Of a stretch of DNA of 64,000 nt, positions 41,449 to 56,784 are shown one piece after another; positions within the stretch are counted from its first letter, which is position 1, and each line of letters begins with the position of its first letter. Origin of the DNA: Eriocheir sinensis. Lineage: Eukaryota; Arthropoda; Malacostraca; Decapoda; Varunidae. The stretch lies in contig NW_026111228.1 in assembly GCF_024679095.1 (NCBI RefSeq), positions 62,001 to 126,000 of the forward strand, read 5' to 3'. The notes beneath the pieces are model-generated. The model saw only the letters and a list, made by a program, of their open reading frames with translations, searched no databases and was not told the origin of the DNA. A program made the position numbers and the translations under genes.

Positions 41449-44400
41449 ATATGTATATACAAAAAAACACAAAAATAATTTAAATTTGTATGAAAATAAA
41501 TATACAAAATACACATAAAATTAGGTAAATTTGTATTGAAATACTTATACAAAATAAACTTAAAATAATGTAAATTTGAATGAAATTCTATAAACAAAAA
41601 CACTTAAAATGACGTTAATTTGTATAAAATATATATAAAAAATACACATTAAATAATGAAAATATGTATAAAAAAATATATACAAAATACAAATAGAATA
41701 ATATAAAATCGTATCAAAATATATACACAAAATATTAATAAAATAATGTACATTTGTATGAAAACTAAGATGCAAAATACCTATAAAATAACGCATTTTT
41801 TATAAAATTATATATACCAAAATACACGTAAAATATTTGAATTTGTTTTAAAATAAATATACAAAATGCACATACAATAAGGTAAATTTGTATTGAAATA
41901 GATATGCAAAAAACATATAAAACAATGTAAATTTGTTTCAAAATATATATACGAATACACATAAAATAACGTAGATTTCTATAAATATATATATACAAAA
42001 TACAAATAAAATTAAGTAAATACGAATCAAAAATGTATACAAAATACACATAAAATAATGTAAATTCGTATAAATATAAATAAACAAAATACCAATAAGA
42101 GAATGTGTATTTGTATAAATATAAATATACAAAATGCACATAAAATAACGTAAATTTGTATAAAACTATATACAAAAATACACAGAAGTAATTAAATTTG
42201 TATGAAAATAGATATACAAAATACAAACAAAATAAGCTAAATTTGAATTGAAATATATATACAAAATACATAAAATAAAGTAAATTCGTTTCAAAATATT
42301 TTTAACAAATACACATATAATAACGTAAATTTGTAAAAAAAATATATAAACAAAATACACATTAAGTAATGTAAATACGTATAAAAAAAATATTTACAAA
42401 ATACACCAATAATCAAGTCATTCGTATCAAAATAAATAAACAAAAAACTAATTAAATAATGTAAATTTGTATGAGAAAACATATACAAAATACACATAAA
42501 ATAACGTTTTAAGTTTCTATAAAAATATATGTACAAAATTGCACATAAAATTAGTTTGCATAAAAAAATATATACAAAAGACACATTAGATAATCTAAAT
42601 GAGTATAAAAATATGTATACAAAATACCTATGAAATAATCTAAATTCGTATCGAGTTAAATTAAGAAAATAACAATAAAATAATGTAATTTTGGATGAAA
42701 ATATATAGAAAACACACATAAAATAACCTAAATACAAATACAAATATACACATAAAATAATTTAAAATTGAATGAAATAAATATACAAAATAAACATAAA
42801 ATAAGGTAAATTTGTAATAAAATATATGTAAGAATACACATAAAATAATATAAATTTGTATGAAAATATATATACAAATACTCATAAAATAACATGAATT
42901 TGTATAAAATGTTTCAAAATATATACGAATACACACAATAAAATAACGTAAATTTTTATGAAAATGTATATATAAAATACACATAAAATAGTTTAAATAC
43001 GTAGAAAAATATATATACAAAATACACATAAAATAATGTAAATTCGTAAAAAATTAAATACACAAAATTCCAATAAAAGAATGTATATTTGTAGGAAAAT
43101 ATATATACAAAAAACAAATAAAATAACTAAAATTTGTATAAAAATATAAACAAATATACACAAAAATAATTTAAATTTGTTTGAAAATAGATATGCAAAA
43201 TACACATAAAGTTAGGGAAATTTGTATTGAAATACATATACAAAACTCACATAAAATTATGAAATTTGAATGAAAATATATAAACAAATACATATAAAAT
43301 CACGTAAATTTGGATAAATTATATATATATACAAAATATACATTAAATATTTTAAATATGTATAAAAATATATTATATTATATATATTTTTATTGATATT
43401 TGCGTTATTTATGTGTATTTTGTACATGTTTTCTCATAGAAATTTACATTATTTTATTGGTATTTTGTCTATTTATTTTGATACGAATTACATGATTATT
43501 TGTGTATTTCTTACATTTTTTTTATACGTATTTACATTATTTAATGTGTATTTTGTTTATATATTTTTATACAAATTTACGTTATTATATGTGTATTTGT
43601 ATAGGTATTTTGATACAAATTAACATTATTTTATGTATTTTGTATATATATTTCAATTCAAATTTAGCTTATTTTATGTGTATTTTGTATATCTATTTAT
43701 TTTAATACAAAATCAAATATTTTATGTTTTTTCGTATTTATATTTTTATAAAAAATGCGTTATTTTATGGGTATTTTGCATCTTAATTTTCATACATATT
43801 TACATTATTTTATTAATATTTTCTGTATTTATTTTGATACGATTTTACATTATTTTATTTGTGTTTTGTATATATTTTTTTATTCATATTTACATTATTT
43901 AATGTTTTTTTTTGTATATATATTTGATACAAATTTACGTTATTTTAAGTCTATATGTTTATATATTTTCACTCAAATTTACATTATTTTATGTGTATTT
44001 TGTATATGTATTTCAATACAAATTTACCTATTTTTATATGTTTTTTGTATATTTATTTTCAGACAAGTTTAAATTATTTTTGTGTATTTTTGTATATAGT
44101 TTCATACAAATTTAGGTTATTTTATGTGTATTTTGTATATCTATTTTCATACAAATACACATTCTTTTCATGATATTTTGTTTATTTATTTTGACACGAA
44201 TTAACATTATTTAATATGTATTTTGTATATATATTTTTATACGTATTTACATTATTTCAAGTGTATTTTGTATATATATTTATATAGAAATCTGCGTTAT
44301 TTTATGTGTATTCGTATATATATTTTGAAACAAATTTACATTATTTTATGTGTATTTTGTATATTTTTTCAATACAAATTTCCCTTATTGTATGTGCATT

Positions 44401-47180
44401 TTGTATATTAATTTTAATACAAATTTGATTAATCTATGTGTATTTTTGTATATGTATTTTTATAAAAATATGCTTTATTTTATGGGTATTTTGCATCTTT
44501 ACTTTCATACAAATTTACATTATTTTATTGATATTCTGTGTATTTATTTTGATATGATTTTACATTATTCTATGTGTATTTTGTATATATATTTTATATA
44601 AAATGTATTTGTTTTCATTTCATACAAATCTACATTATTTTATGTGTTTTTTGTACATGTATTTAAATACAAATTTAACTAGTTATATGTGTATTTTGTA
44701 TATCTATTTTGTATGTATATTTTCATAGAAATTTACTCTATTTTATGAGTATTCGTATATATATTTTGATACAAATTTACATTATTGATGTGTATTTTGC
44801 ATATCTATTTCAATACAAATTTACTTTTTTGTACGTGCATTTTGTATATTTATTTAAATACAAATTTAACTATTTTATATGTATTTTTGTATATATATTT
44901 TTATGCAAATATGCGTTATAATATGGATATTTTGCATCTTTATTTTCATACAAATTTACATTATTTTATTGACATTCTCTTTATTTATTTTGATACGATT
45001 TAACATTATTCTATGTGTATTTTGTATATTTTTTTTATACATATTTACATTATTTAATGTTCATTTTGTATATATATTTTATCCAAATTTACATTATTTT
45101 ATGTGTATTTGTTTATATATTTTCATACAAATTTACATTATTTTGTGTTTTTTGTATATATATTTTTCTACGTATTTAAATTATTTCATGTGTATTTTGT
45201 ATATACATTTTCATAAAAAAAATTACGTTATTTTATTGTGTGTATAAGTATATATTTTGATACAAATTTTATACAAATTCATGTTATTTAATGTGTATTT
45301 GTATATATATTTTCATACAAATTTATATTATTTTATGTGTATTTTTTCATATATTTCATTACAAATTTACCTTATTTTTTTTTTGTATATTTATTTCATT
45401 CAATTTTAAATTATTTTATGTGTATATTTGTATTTGTATTTAGGTTATTTTATGTGTATTTTGTATATATATTTTCATCCAAAATTACATTATTTTATTG
45501 ATATTTTCTTAATTTAATTCAATACGAATTTAGATTATTTCATAGGTATTTTGTATACATATTTTTATACTCATTTACATTATCTAAAGAGTGTTTTAAA
45601 TATATATTTTTATGCAAATTTATTTTATGTTCATTTTTGTACATATAATTTTATAGAAATTTGCGTTATTTTATGTATATAGTTTTATATAAATTTACGT
45701 TATTTTATGTGCATTTTGTATATTTATATTTATACAAATACACATTCTTTTATTGGTAAATTGTTTATTTACATTTATACGAATTTACATTATTTTATGT
45801 GTATTTTGTATACATTTTTTTGTACGTATTTACTTAATATTATGTGTATTTTGTATATGTATTTTTATAGAAATCTACGTTATTTTATGTGTATTCGTAT
45901 ATATATTTTGAAACAAATTTACATTATTTTATATGTATTTTGCATATCTATTTCTATACAAATTTACCTTATTGTATGTGCATTTTGTATATTTATTTTA
46001 ATACAAATTCAAATATTTTATGTGTATCTTGGTATCAATATTTTTATAAAAAATGCGTTATTTTATAGGTATTTTGCATCTTAATTTTCATACAAATTTA
46101 CATTATTTTATTAATATTCTGTGTATATATTTTGATACGATTTTACATTATTCTATTTGTGTTTTGTATATATTTTTTTATACATATTTACATTATTTAA
46201 TGTGTATTTTGATTATATATTTCATACAAATTTACGTTATTATATGTGTATTTGTTTATATGTTTTCTTTCAAATTTACATTATTTTATATGTATTTTGT
46301 ATATGTATTTCAATACAAATTAACCTAATTTTTTTGTGTATTTTGTATATTTCTTTTCATACAAATTTAAATTATTTTTGTGTATTTTTGTATAAAGTTT
46401 TATACAAATTTAGGTTATTTTATGTACGGATTTACATTATTTAATGTGTGTTTTGTATATATATTTTTATCCAAAGTTACTTTATTTTACGTTCATTTTT
46501 GGACATATATTTTTATGGAAATTAGCGTTATTTTATATGTATTTGTATATGTTTTCTCATACAAATTTACATTATTTTACTGATATTTTGTTTATTTAGT
46601 TTGATATGAATTACATGATTATATGAGTATTTTATACATATTTTTTATACGTATTTACATTACATAATGTGTATTTTGTTTATATATTTTTAAACAAATT
46701 TACGTTATTATATGTATTTTTATAAATATTTTGATACAAATTTACATTATTTTATGTATTTTCTATATACATTTCAATTCAAATTTAGCTTATTTTATCT
46801 GTATTTTGTATATCTATTTTCATACGAATTTAATAACTTCTGTGTATTTTTGTATATAGTTTTATGAAAATTTACGTTATTTTATGTGTATTTTGTATAT
46901 TTATATTTATACAAGTACACATTCTTTTATTGGTATTTTGTTTATTTATTTTGATACGAATTTACATTATTTTATGTGTATTTTGTATACATTTTCTTAT
47001 ACGTATTTACTTCATTTTATGTGTATTTTGTATATATATTTTTCTACAAATCTACGTTATTTTATGTGTATTCGTATATATATTTTAAAACAGATTTACA
47101 TTGTTTTATATGTATTTTGCATATCTATTTCAATACAGATTTACCTTATTGTATGTGTATTTTGTATATTTATTTTAATA
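41160..47180. repeat. ~6 kb inverted duplication of the window's left end
   Basis: From about 41160 to 47180 the sequence follows the reverse complement of 6520 down to 430. It includes both strand-switch junctions (6224 with 41449; 4295 with 43376) at nearly the same spacing (1929 against 1927 bp). Confidence 0.82.
41449..43375 (-). repeat. 45-bp satellite array, minus orientation
   Basis: A-rich orientation. It is the inverted partner of 4296-6223 along its whole length and shares rare variants with it. It ends at the ATATATTATATTATATAT strand-switch core shared with 4285-4304. Confidence 0.92.
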
Positions 47181-47531
47181 CAAATTATTTTTTTCATGTG
47201 TATTTTGGTATATATATTTTTATAAAAGAATGCGTTATTTAATGGGTATTTTGCATCTTTATTTTCATACAAATTTACATTGTTTTATTAATATTCAGTG
47301 TATTTATTTTGATAAGATTTTACATTATTCTATTTGTGTTTTGTACTTATTTTTTTATACATATTTACATTATTTAATGTGTATTTTGTATATTTTAAAA
47401 CAAATTTACGTTATTTTATGCGCATCTGATAAAATATTTTGATACAAATTTACATTATTTTATGTATTTTGTATATATATTTTAGTACAAATTTAATTTA
47501 TTTTATGTATATTTTGTATATCTATTTTCAT
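43376..47531 (+). repeat. 45-bp satellite array, plus orientation
   Basis: T-rich orientation. About 43905-47190 is a copy of the ~3.3 kb block (direct to 6521-9700, inverted to 430-3780). It carries unoccupied counterparts of two SINE sites, at about 46801-46808 (for 51165) and 47360-47372 (for 52085). Confidence 0.92.
43905..47190 (+). repeat. ~3.3 kb segmental block, copy 4 (plus)
   Basis: Direct copy of 6521-9700 (offset about 37390) and inverted copy of 430-3780. Unlike copy 2, it joins on its left to the sequence that also flanks copy 1 (the 3780-4295 region inverted), so copy 4 keeps the longer match. Confidence 0.8.
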
Positions 47532-49184
47532 TCGTATCAAAATAAATAAACAAAATAGCAATAAAATAATGTAAATTTGTATGAGAAAACATATACAAAT
47601 ACACATAAAATAACGCAAATTTCTAAAAAAATATATGTACAAAAATGCACATAAAATAAAGTAAATTTGCATAAAAATATATATACAAAACACACAATAA
47701 ATAATGTAAATGCGTACATAAAATAACCTAAATTTGTATAAAACTATATACAAAAATACACAAAAAATTTTAAAATTTGTATGAAAAGAAATATACAAAA
47801 TACACATAAAATTTGGTAAATTTGTATTGAAATACATATACAAAATACACATCAAATAATGTAAATTTTAATGAAAACATATAAACAAATACACTTAAAA
47901 TAACGTAAATTTGTATAAAATATATATACAAAAAAAAACATTAAATAATGTAAATGTGTATAAAAAAATATATACAAAAAAGAAATAGAATAATGTAAAA
48001 TCCTATCAATATAAATACACAGAATATCAATAAAATAATGTAAATTTGTATGAAAAGAAAGATGCAACATTCCCATAAAATAGCGCATTTTTTATAAAAA
48101 TATATATACCAAAATACACATAAAATATTTAAATTTGTATTGAAATAAATATACAAAATGCATATACAGTAAGGTAAATATGTATTGAAAGAGATATTCA
48201 AAAATACATATAAAACAAAGTTAATTTGTTTCAAAATATATAGACGAATACACATAAAATAACGTAGATTTCTATAGAAATATATATACAAAATACACAT
48301 GAAATTATGTAAATACCTATAAAAATATATATACAAAAATTCGTGTCAAAATAAATAAACAAAATATCATGAAAAGAATGTGTATTTGCATGAAAATAAA
48401 TAATAGATAATAAATTTGTATGAAATATATATGCAAGATACACATTAAATAATGTAAAAATGTAAAAAAAAAATATATACAAAAAACAAATAGAATAATG
48501 TGAAATCGTAACAAAATAAATACACCGAATATTAATAAAATAATGTAAATTTGTATGAAAATAAAGCTGCAAAATTCCCATCAAATAGCGCATTTCTTAT
48601 AAAAATATATATACCAAAATACATATAAAATATTTAAATTTGTATTGAAATAAATATACAAAATGCACATACAATAAGGTAAACTTTTATTGAAAGAGAT
48701 ATACAAAAATACATATAAAACAATGTAAATTTGTTTCAAAATATATATACGAATACACATAAAATAACGTAGATTTCTATAAAAATATATATACAAAATA
48801 CACATAAAATTAAGTAAATACGTATAAAAATAGATATACAAAATACACTTAGAATAATGTAAAATTGTTTAAAAAAAAATAAACAAAATATAAATAAAAT
48901 AATGTGAATTTGTATGAAAATAAAAATGCAAAATACCCATAAAATAAAGCATATTTTTATAAAAATACATATACAAAAATATACATAGCATAATTAAATT
49001 TGTATTAAAATTAATATACAAAATGCATATACAATAAAGTAAATTTGTATTGAAAAAATATGCAAAATACACATAAAACAGTGTAAATTTATTTCAAAAT
49101 CTATATACGAATACTCATAAATCAACGTAGATTTCTATAGAAATATATATACAAAATACACATCAAATGATGTAAACACGTATA

Positions 49185-49282
<98 letters not shown>

Positions 49283-49285
49283 TAT

Positions 49286-49356
<71 letters not shown>

Positions 49357-49489
49357 TAGATATAGATATAGATATAGATATAGATATATATAAAATACAT
49401 ATTAAATAATGTAAATTCGCATCAAAATAAATAAACAAAATATCAATAAAAGAATGTGTATTTGTATGAAAATAGATATACAATATACA
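47532..49489 (-). repeat. 45-bp satellite array, minus orientation
   Basis: A-rich orientation, duplicated at 52732-54600 with an offset of 5204-5215. It includes the compound microsatellite at 49188-49386. It ends where aatatacac meets gttgttttg. Confidence 0.92.
49188..49386. repeat. Compound microsatellite: (TA)n, (GATA)n, (ATATAG)n
   Basis: A TA run (49188-49280) passes into about 17 GATA/TAGA units (49287-49354) and then about five ATATAG units (49354-49386). The flanks place it in the same monomer as the pure TA tracts at 17967-18159 (inverted) and 54403-54503 (direct). The GATA and hexamer parts are found only in this copy. Confidence 0.96.
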
Positions 49490-49776
49490 CGTTGTTTTGT
49501 GTATTCGTATATATATTTTGAAACAAATTTACACTGTTTTATTTGTATTTTGCGTTTTTTTTTTTTCAATACAAATTTACCTTTTTGTATGTGTGCATTA
49601 TGTATATTAATTTTAATACAAATTTAATTATTCTATGTGTATTTTTGTATATGTATTTAAAAAAAAAAATGCTTTATCTTATGGGTATTTTGCATCTTTA
49701 TTTTCATACAAATTTAAATTATTTTATTGATATTCTGTGTACTTATTTTGATACGATTTTACATTATTCTATGTAT
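49490..49776 (+). repeat. Short plus-oriented satellite segment
   Basis: About six T-rich monomers that match 56520-56785 closely, including the unusual GCGTTTTTTTT stretch. It ends at the recurrent junction TTCTATGTATAACAAAAATA. Confidence 0.87.
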
Positions 49777-49845
49777 AACAAAAATAAATATATACAAAAA
49801 TACACAAAAATAATTTAAATTTGTTTGAAAATAGATATGCAAAAT
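49777..49845 (-). repeat. One-and-a-half-monomer minus fragment
   Basis: Only about 69 bases in A-rich orientation (acacaaaaataatttaaattt), caught between two plus segments. Both ends cut through monomers. Confidence 0.78.
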
Positions 49846-50471
49846 ATGTGTATTTTGTATATATATTTCAATTCAAATTTAGCTTATTTTGTGTGTATTT
49901 TGTATATATTTTCATACAAATTTAATTACTTCTGTGTATTTTTGTATATAGTTTTATATAAATTTACGTTATTTTATGTGTATTTTGAATATTTATATTT
50001 ATACAAATACACATTCTTTTATTGGTATTTTGTTTATTTATTTTGATACGAATTTACATTATTTTATGTGTATTTTGTATACATTTTTTTATACGTATTT
50101 ACTTCATTTTATGTGTATTTTGTATATATATTTTATAGAAATCTACGTTATTTTATGTGTATTCGTATATATATTTTGAAACAAATTAACATTGTTTTAT
50201 ATGTATTTTGCATATCTATTTCAATACAAATTTACCTTATTGTATGTGTTTTTTGTATATTTATTTTAATACAAATTTAATTTTTTTATGTGTATTTTGG
50301 TATATATATTTTTATAAATAAAATAAATGCGTTATTTTATGGGTATTTTGCTTCTTTATTTTCATACAAATTTACATTATTTTATTAATATTCTGTGTAT
50401 TTATTTTGATACGATTTTACATTATTCTATTTGTGTTTTGTACATATTTATTTATACAAATTTACGTTTTT
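49846..50471 (+). repeat. 45-bp satellite array, plus orientation
   Basis: About 14 T-rich monomers, close to 55580-56150 and to the reverse of 57540-58000. It ends in a T-rich junction (ttacgttttttttt). Confidence 0.9.
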
Positions 50472-51110
50472 TTTTAAATTATTGATACCAAAATACACAT
50501 AAAATATTTCAATTTGTATTAAAATAAATATACAAAATGCACATACAATAAGGTAAATTTGTATTGAAATAGATATGCAAAATACATATAAAATAATGTA
50601 AATTTGTTTCAAAATATATATACGAATACACATAAAATAACGTAGATTTCTATAAAAATACATATACAAAATACATATAAAATTAAGTAAATACGTATAA
50701 AAAAATGTATACAAAAAACACATAAAATAATGTAAATTCGTATAAATGTAAATAAACAATATACCAATAAAATAATGTGTATTTGTATAAATATAAATAT
50801 ACAAAATGCACATAAAATAACGTAAATTTATATAAAATTATATACATAAAATAACGCAAATTTCTATAAAAATATATGTACAAAAATGAACATAAAATAA
50901 ATTTGTATAAAAATATATATACAAAACACACATTAGATAATGTAAATGAGTATAAAAATATGTATAGAAAATACCTATGAAATAATCTAAATTCGTATCG
51001 AATTAAATTAAGAAAATACCAATAAAATTATGTAATTTTGGATGAAAATATATATACAAAATACACATAAAATAACCTAAATGCAAATACAAATATACAC
51101 ATAAAATATT
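50472..51110 (-). repeat. 45-bp satellite array, minus orientation
   Basis: About 14 A-rich monomers that copy about 1590-2220 (a portion of the ~3.3 kb block). It ends where acataaaata meets ttgttttttg. Confidence 0.9.
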
Positions 51111-51164
51111 GTTTTTTGTATATACATTTCAATTCAAATTTAGCTTATTTTATCTGTATTTATA
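51111..51164 (+). repeat. Plus-oriented satellite left of SINE
   Basis: About 1.2 monomers equivalent to about 46752-46806, interrupted by the SINE. Confidence 0.85.
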
Positions 51165-51174
51165 GGGTAGGCGG

Positions 51175-51186
51175 TGGCGTAGGTGG
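51175..51186 (+). promoter_or_regulatory. Polymerase III box A of SINE
   Basis: TGGCGTAGGTGG matches TRGYNNARNNGG. This variant is shared with the copy at 52085 but not with the one at 26952. Confidence 0.82.
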
Positions 51187-51227
51187 TAGCGTACTGGGCC
51201 CACATTCACCGCGTGATGGACGACGCG

Positions 51228-51238
51228 GGTTCGAATCC
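51228..51238 (+). promoter_or_regulatory. Polymerase III box B of SINE
   Basis: GGTTCGAATCC is an exact box B, in the T-arm-like part of the tRNA-derived head. Confidence 0.88.
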
Positions 51239-51524
51239 CCACGCTACCACTCGGATTTTTCAGTCACCGCCGAGTGGCTTAAAACTACCCACATGCTGTC
51301 CAGAAGACCACCCATCAACCCGGACTCTAGAGGAAGCCGTCCAAGCGAATCAAGAACGAGTTCCGGTTGGCAGCATGAGCCAATGCAAGATGGCGCCACT
51401 ATAAACACTCGCCTGCGCCAGAACGGGCTGGGCCGACCATCAGGCCCCACCTGGAAGAAGCCTTGGGCCGACCATCAGGCCCCACCGGGAAGATTCCTAC
51501 CGGCGCAATAGGCAATCAACGTAA

Positions 51525-52084
51525 ATTTTGTATATCTATTTTCATACGAATTTAATTACTTCTGTGTATTTTTGTATAGTTTTATAGAAATTTACGTTAT
51601 TTTATGTGTATTTTGTATATTTATATTTATACAAATACACATTCTTTTATTGATATTTTGTTTATTTATTTTCATACGAATTTACATTATTTTATGTGTA
51701 TTTTGTATACATTTTCTTATACGTATTTACTTCATTTTATGTGTATTTTGTATAGATATTTTTATACAAATCTACGTTATTTTATGGGTATTCGTATATA
51801 TATTTTGAAGCAAATTTGCATTGTTTTATATGTATTTTGCATATCTATTTCAATACAGATTTCCCTTATTGTATGTGTATTTTGTATATTTATTTTAATA
51901 CAAATTAATTTTTTCATGTGTATTTTGGTATATATATTTTTAAAAAAAATGCGTTATTTAATGGATATTTTGCATCTTTATTTTCATACAAATTTACATT
52001 GTTTTATTAATATTCTGTGTATTTATTTTGATACGATTTTACATTATTCTATTTGTGTTTTGTATATATTTCTTTATACATATT
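51525..52084 (+). repeat. Plus-oriented satellite between two SINEs
   Basis: About 12 T-rich monomers that continue the copy of 46808-47365 (offset about 4720). The same order also occurs at 58740-59290. The last seven bases, ACATATT (52078-52084), form the left target-site duplication of the next SINE. Confidence 0.9.
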
Positions 52085-52094
52085 GGGTAGGCGG

Positions 52095-52106
52095 TGGCGT
52101 AGGTGG
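52095..52106 (+). promoter_or_regulatory. Polymerase III box A of SINE
   Basis: TGGCGTAGGTGG matches the box A pattern and is identical to that of the 51165 element. Confidence 0.82.
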
Positions 52107-52147
52107 TAGCGTACTGGGCTCACATTCACCGCGTGATGGACGACGCG

Positions 52148-52158
52148 GGTTCGAATCC
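52148..52158 (+). promoter_or_regulatory. Polymerase III box B of SINE
   Basis: GGTTCGAATCC is an exact box B match, 53 bases downstream of box A (start to start). Confidence 0.88.
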
Positions 52159-52349
52159 CTACGCTACCACTCGGATTTTTCAGTTACCGCCGAGTGGCTT
52201 AAGACTACCTACATGCTGTCCTGAAGAACACCCATCAACCCGGACTCTAGAGGAAGCCGTCCAAGCGAATCAAGAACGAGTTCCGGGGGGCAGCATGAGC
52301 CAATGCAAGATGGCGCCACTATAAACACTCGCCTGCGCCAGAACGGGCT

Positions 52350-52419
52350 GGGCCGACCATCAGGCCTCACCTGGAAGAAGCCTTGGGCCGACCATCAGGC
52401 CCCACCGGGAAGATGCCTA
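52350..52419 (+). repeat. 35-bp direct repeat inside the SINE body
   Basis: Two adjoining 35-base copies each begin GGGCCGACCATCAGG and differ at a few positions (CTGGAAGAAGCCTT against CGGGAAGATGCCTA). The other two full elements have the same doubling, so it belongs to the SINE master sequence. Confidence 0.88.
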
Positions 52420-52469
52420 CCGGCGCAATAGGCAATCAACGTAAAAAAAAAAAAAAAAAAAAAAAAAAA

Positions 52470-55399
<2,930 letters not shown>

Positions 55400-56784
55400 A
55401 TGTGTATTTTGTATATTTATTTTCATACAAATTGAAATTATTTTTGTTTATTTTTTTATATATTTTCAAACAAATTTTCGTTATTTTATGTGTATTTTGT
55501 AGATTTATTTTTTCTACAAATATACTTTCTTTTATCTGAATTTTGTTTATTGAATTTGAAACGAATTTACCTTATTTTGTATATCTATTTTCATACAAAT
55601 TAAAATACTTCTGTGTATTTTTGTATATAGTTTTATATAAATTTACGTTATTTTATGTGTATTTTGTATATTTATATTTATACAAATACACATTCTTTTA
55701 TTGGTATTTTGTATATTTATTTTGATACGAATTTACATTATTTTATGTGTATTTTGTATACATTTTTTTATACGTATTTACTTCATTTTATGTGTATTTT
55801 GTATATATATTTTTATAGAAATCTACGTTATTTTATGTGTGTTCGTATATATATTTTGAAACAAATTTACATTGTTTTATATGTATTTTGCATATCAATT
55901 TCAATACAAATTTACCTTATTGTATGTGTTTTTTATATATTTATTTTAATTCAAATCTAATTTCTTTGTGTATTTTGGTATATATTTTTTTATAAATAAA
56001 AAAAAAATGCGTTATTTTATGGGTATTTTGCCTCTTTATTCTTATACAAATTTATATTATTTTATTAATATTCTGTGTATTTATTTTGATACGATTTTAC
56101 ATTATTCTATTTGTGTTTTGTATATATTTTTTTTATACAAATTTACGTTATTTTAAGTGTATTTGTCTATGTCTTTTCATTCAAATTTACATTATTTTAT
56201 GTGTATTTTGTATATGTATTTCAATACAAATCTACCTAATTTTATGTGTATTTTGTATATTTATTTTCATACAAATTTAAAATATTTTTGTGTATTTTTC
56301 GATATAGTTTGATACAAATTTAGGTTATTTTATGTGTATTTTGTATATCTATTTTCATACAAATACACATTCTTTTATTGATATTTTGTTTATTTATTTT
56401 GACGCGAATTTACAGTATTTAATGTGTATTTTGTATATATATTTTTATACGTATTTACATCATTTCATGTGTATTTTGTATATATATTCCTATAGAAATC
56501 AACGTTATTTTATGTGTATTCGTATATATATTTTGAAACAAATTTACACTGTTTTATGTGTATTTTGCGTTTTTTTTCAATACAAACTTACCTTATTGTA
56601 TGTGCATTTTGTATATTAATTTTAACACATATTTAATTATTCTATGTGTATTTTTGTATATGTATTTAAAAAAAAAATGCTTTATTTTATGGGTATTTTG
56701 CATCTTTATTTTCATACAAATTTAAATTATTTTATTGATATTCTGTGTACTTATTTTGATACGATTTTACATTATTCTATGTAT
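55400..56784 (+). repeat. 45-bp satellite array, plus orientation
   Basis: About 31 T-rich monomers. 55826 to 56502 spans one shortened higher-order cycle (about 676 bp, 15 monomers). It ends at the recurrent TTCTATGTATAACAAAAATA junction. Confidence 0.92.

Larger units (their letters stand above)
40010..41979. repeat. 985-bp tandem duplication, two nearly identical copies
   Basis: Copy 1 is 40010-40994 and copy 2 is 40995 to about 41979. Each copy contains a plus-oriented half, the strand-switch junction (40458-40474 and 41441-41457) and a minus-oriented half. Reading side by side I find only about five substitutions and one 2-bp length change (the T run near 40337 against 41325), so identity is above 99%. 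Most other copies in the window differ much more, so this is probably the youngest rearrangement here. Confidence 0.9.
51165..51524 (+). mobile_element. tRNA-derived SINE, full length, plus strand
   Basis: A GC-rich element starting GGGTAGGCGGTGGCGT, with box A and a perfect box B 53 bases apart, then a ~270 bp unrelated body. The body contains two 35-bp direct repeats (GGGCCGACCATCAGGCCCCA) and the end GGCAATCAACGTAAA. No protein is encoded. The A tail is only about three bases, unlike the other two copies. The unoccupied site at 46801 reads CTGTATTTTGTATATC. Here the left flank ends CTGTATTTATA and the right flank begins ATTTTGTATATC, so any target duplication is short (ATTT). The element differs from the 52085 copy at roughly ten positions. 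Confidence 0.9.
52085..52469 (+). mobile_element. tRNA-derived SINE, full length with A27 tail and target duplication
   Basis: Same family as 51165-51524: head GGGTAGGCGGTGGCGT, box A, box B, body with two 35-bp direct repeats at 52350-52384 and 52385-52419, end GGCAATCAACGT, then 27 A (52443-52469). A 7-bp target duplication ACATATT flanks it (52078-52084 and 52469-52475). The unoccupied counterpart at 47360 has a single ACATATT. This is the best-formed insertion in the window. It and its neighbour at 51165 sit in different monomers, so they are independent insertions rather than one duplicated element. Confidence 0.93.

Noticed and set aside
51165..51255. A genuine tRNA gene
   Set aside because: Box A and box B are present, but the T stem and acceptor pairing are imperfect, there is no convincing anticodon arm, and the same head is joined to the same non-tRNA body in three places. 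That makes it a SINE head.
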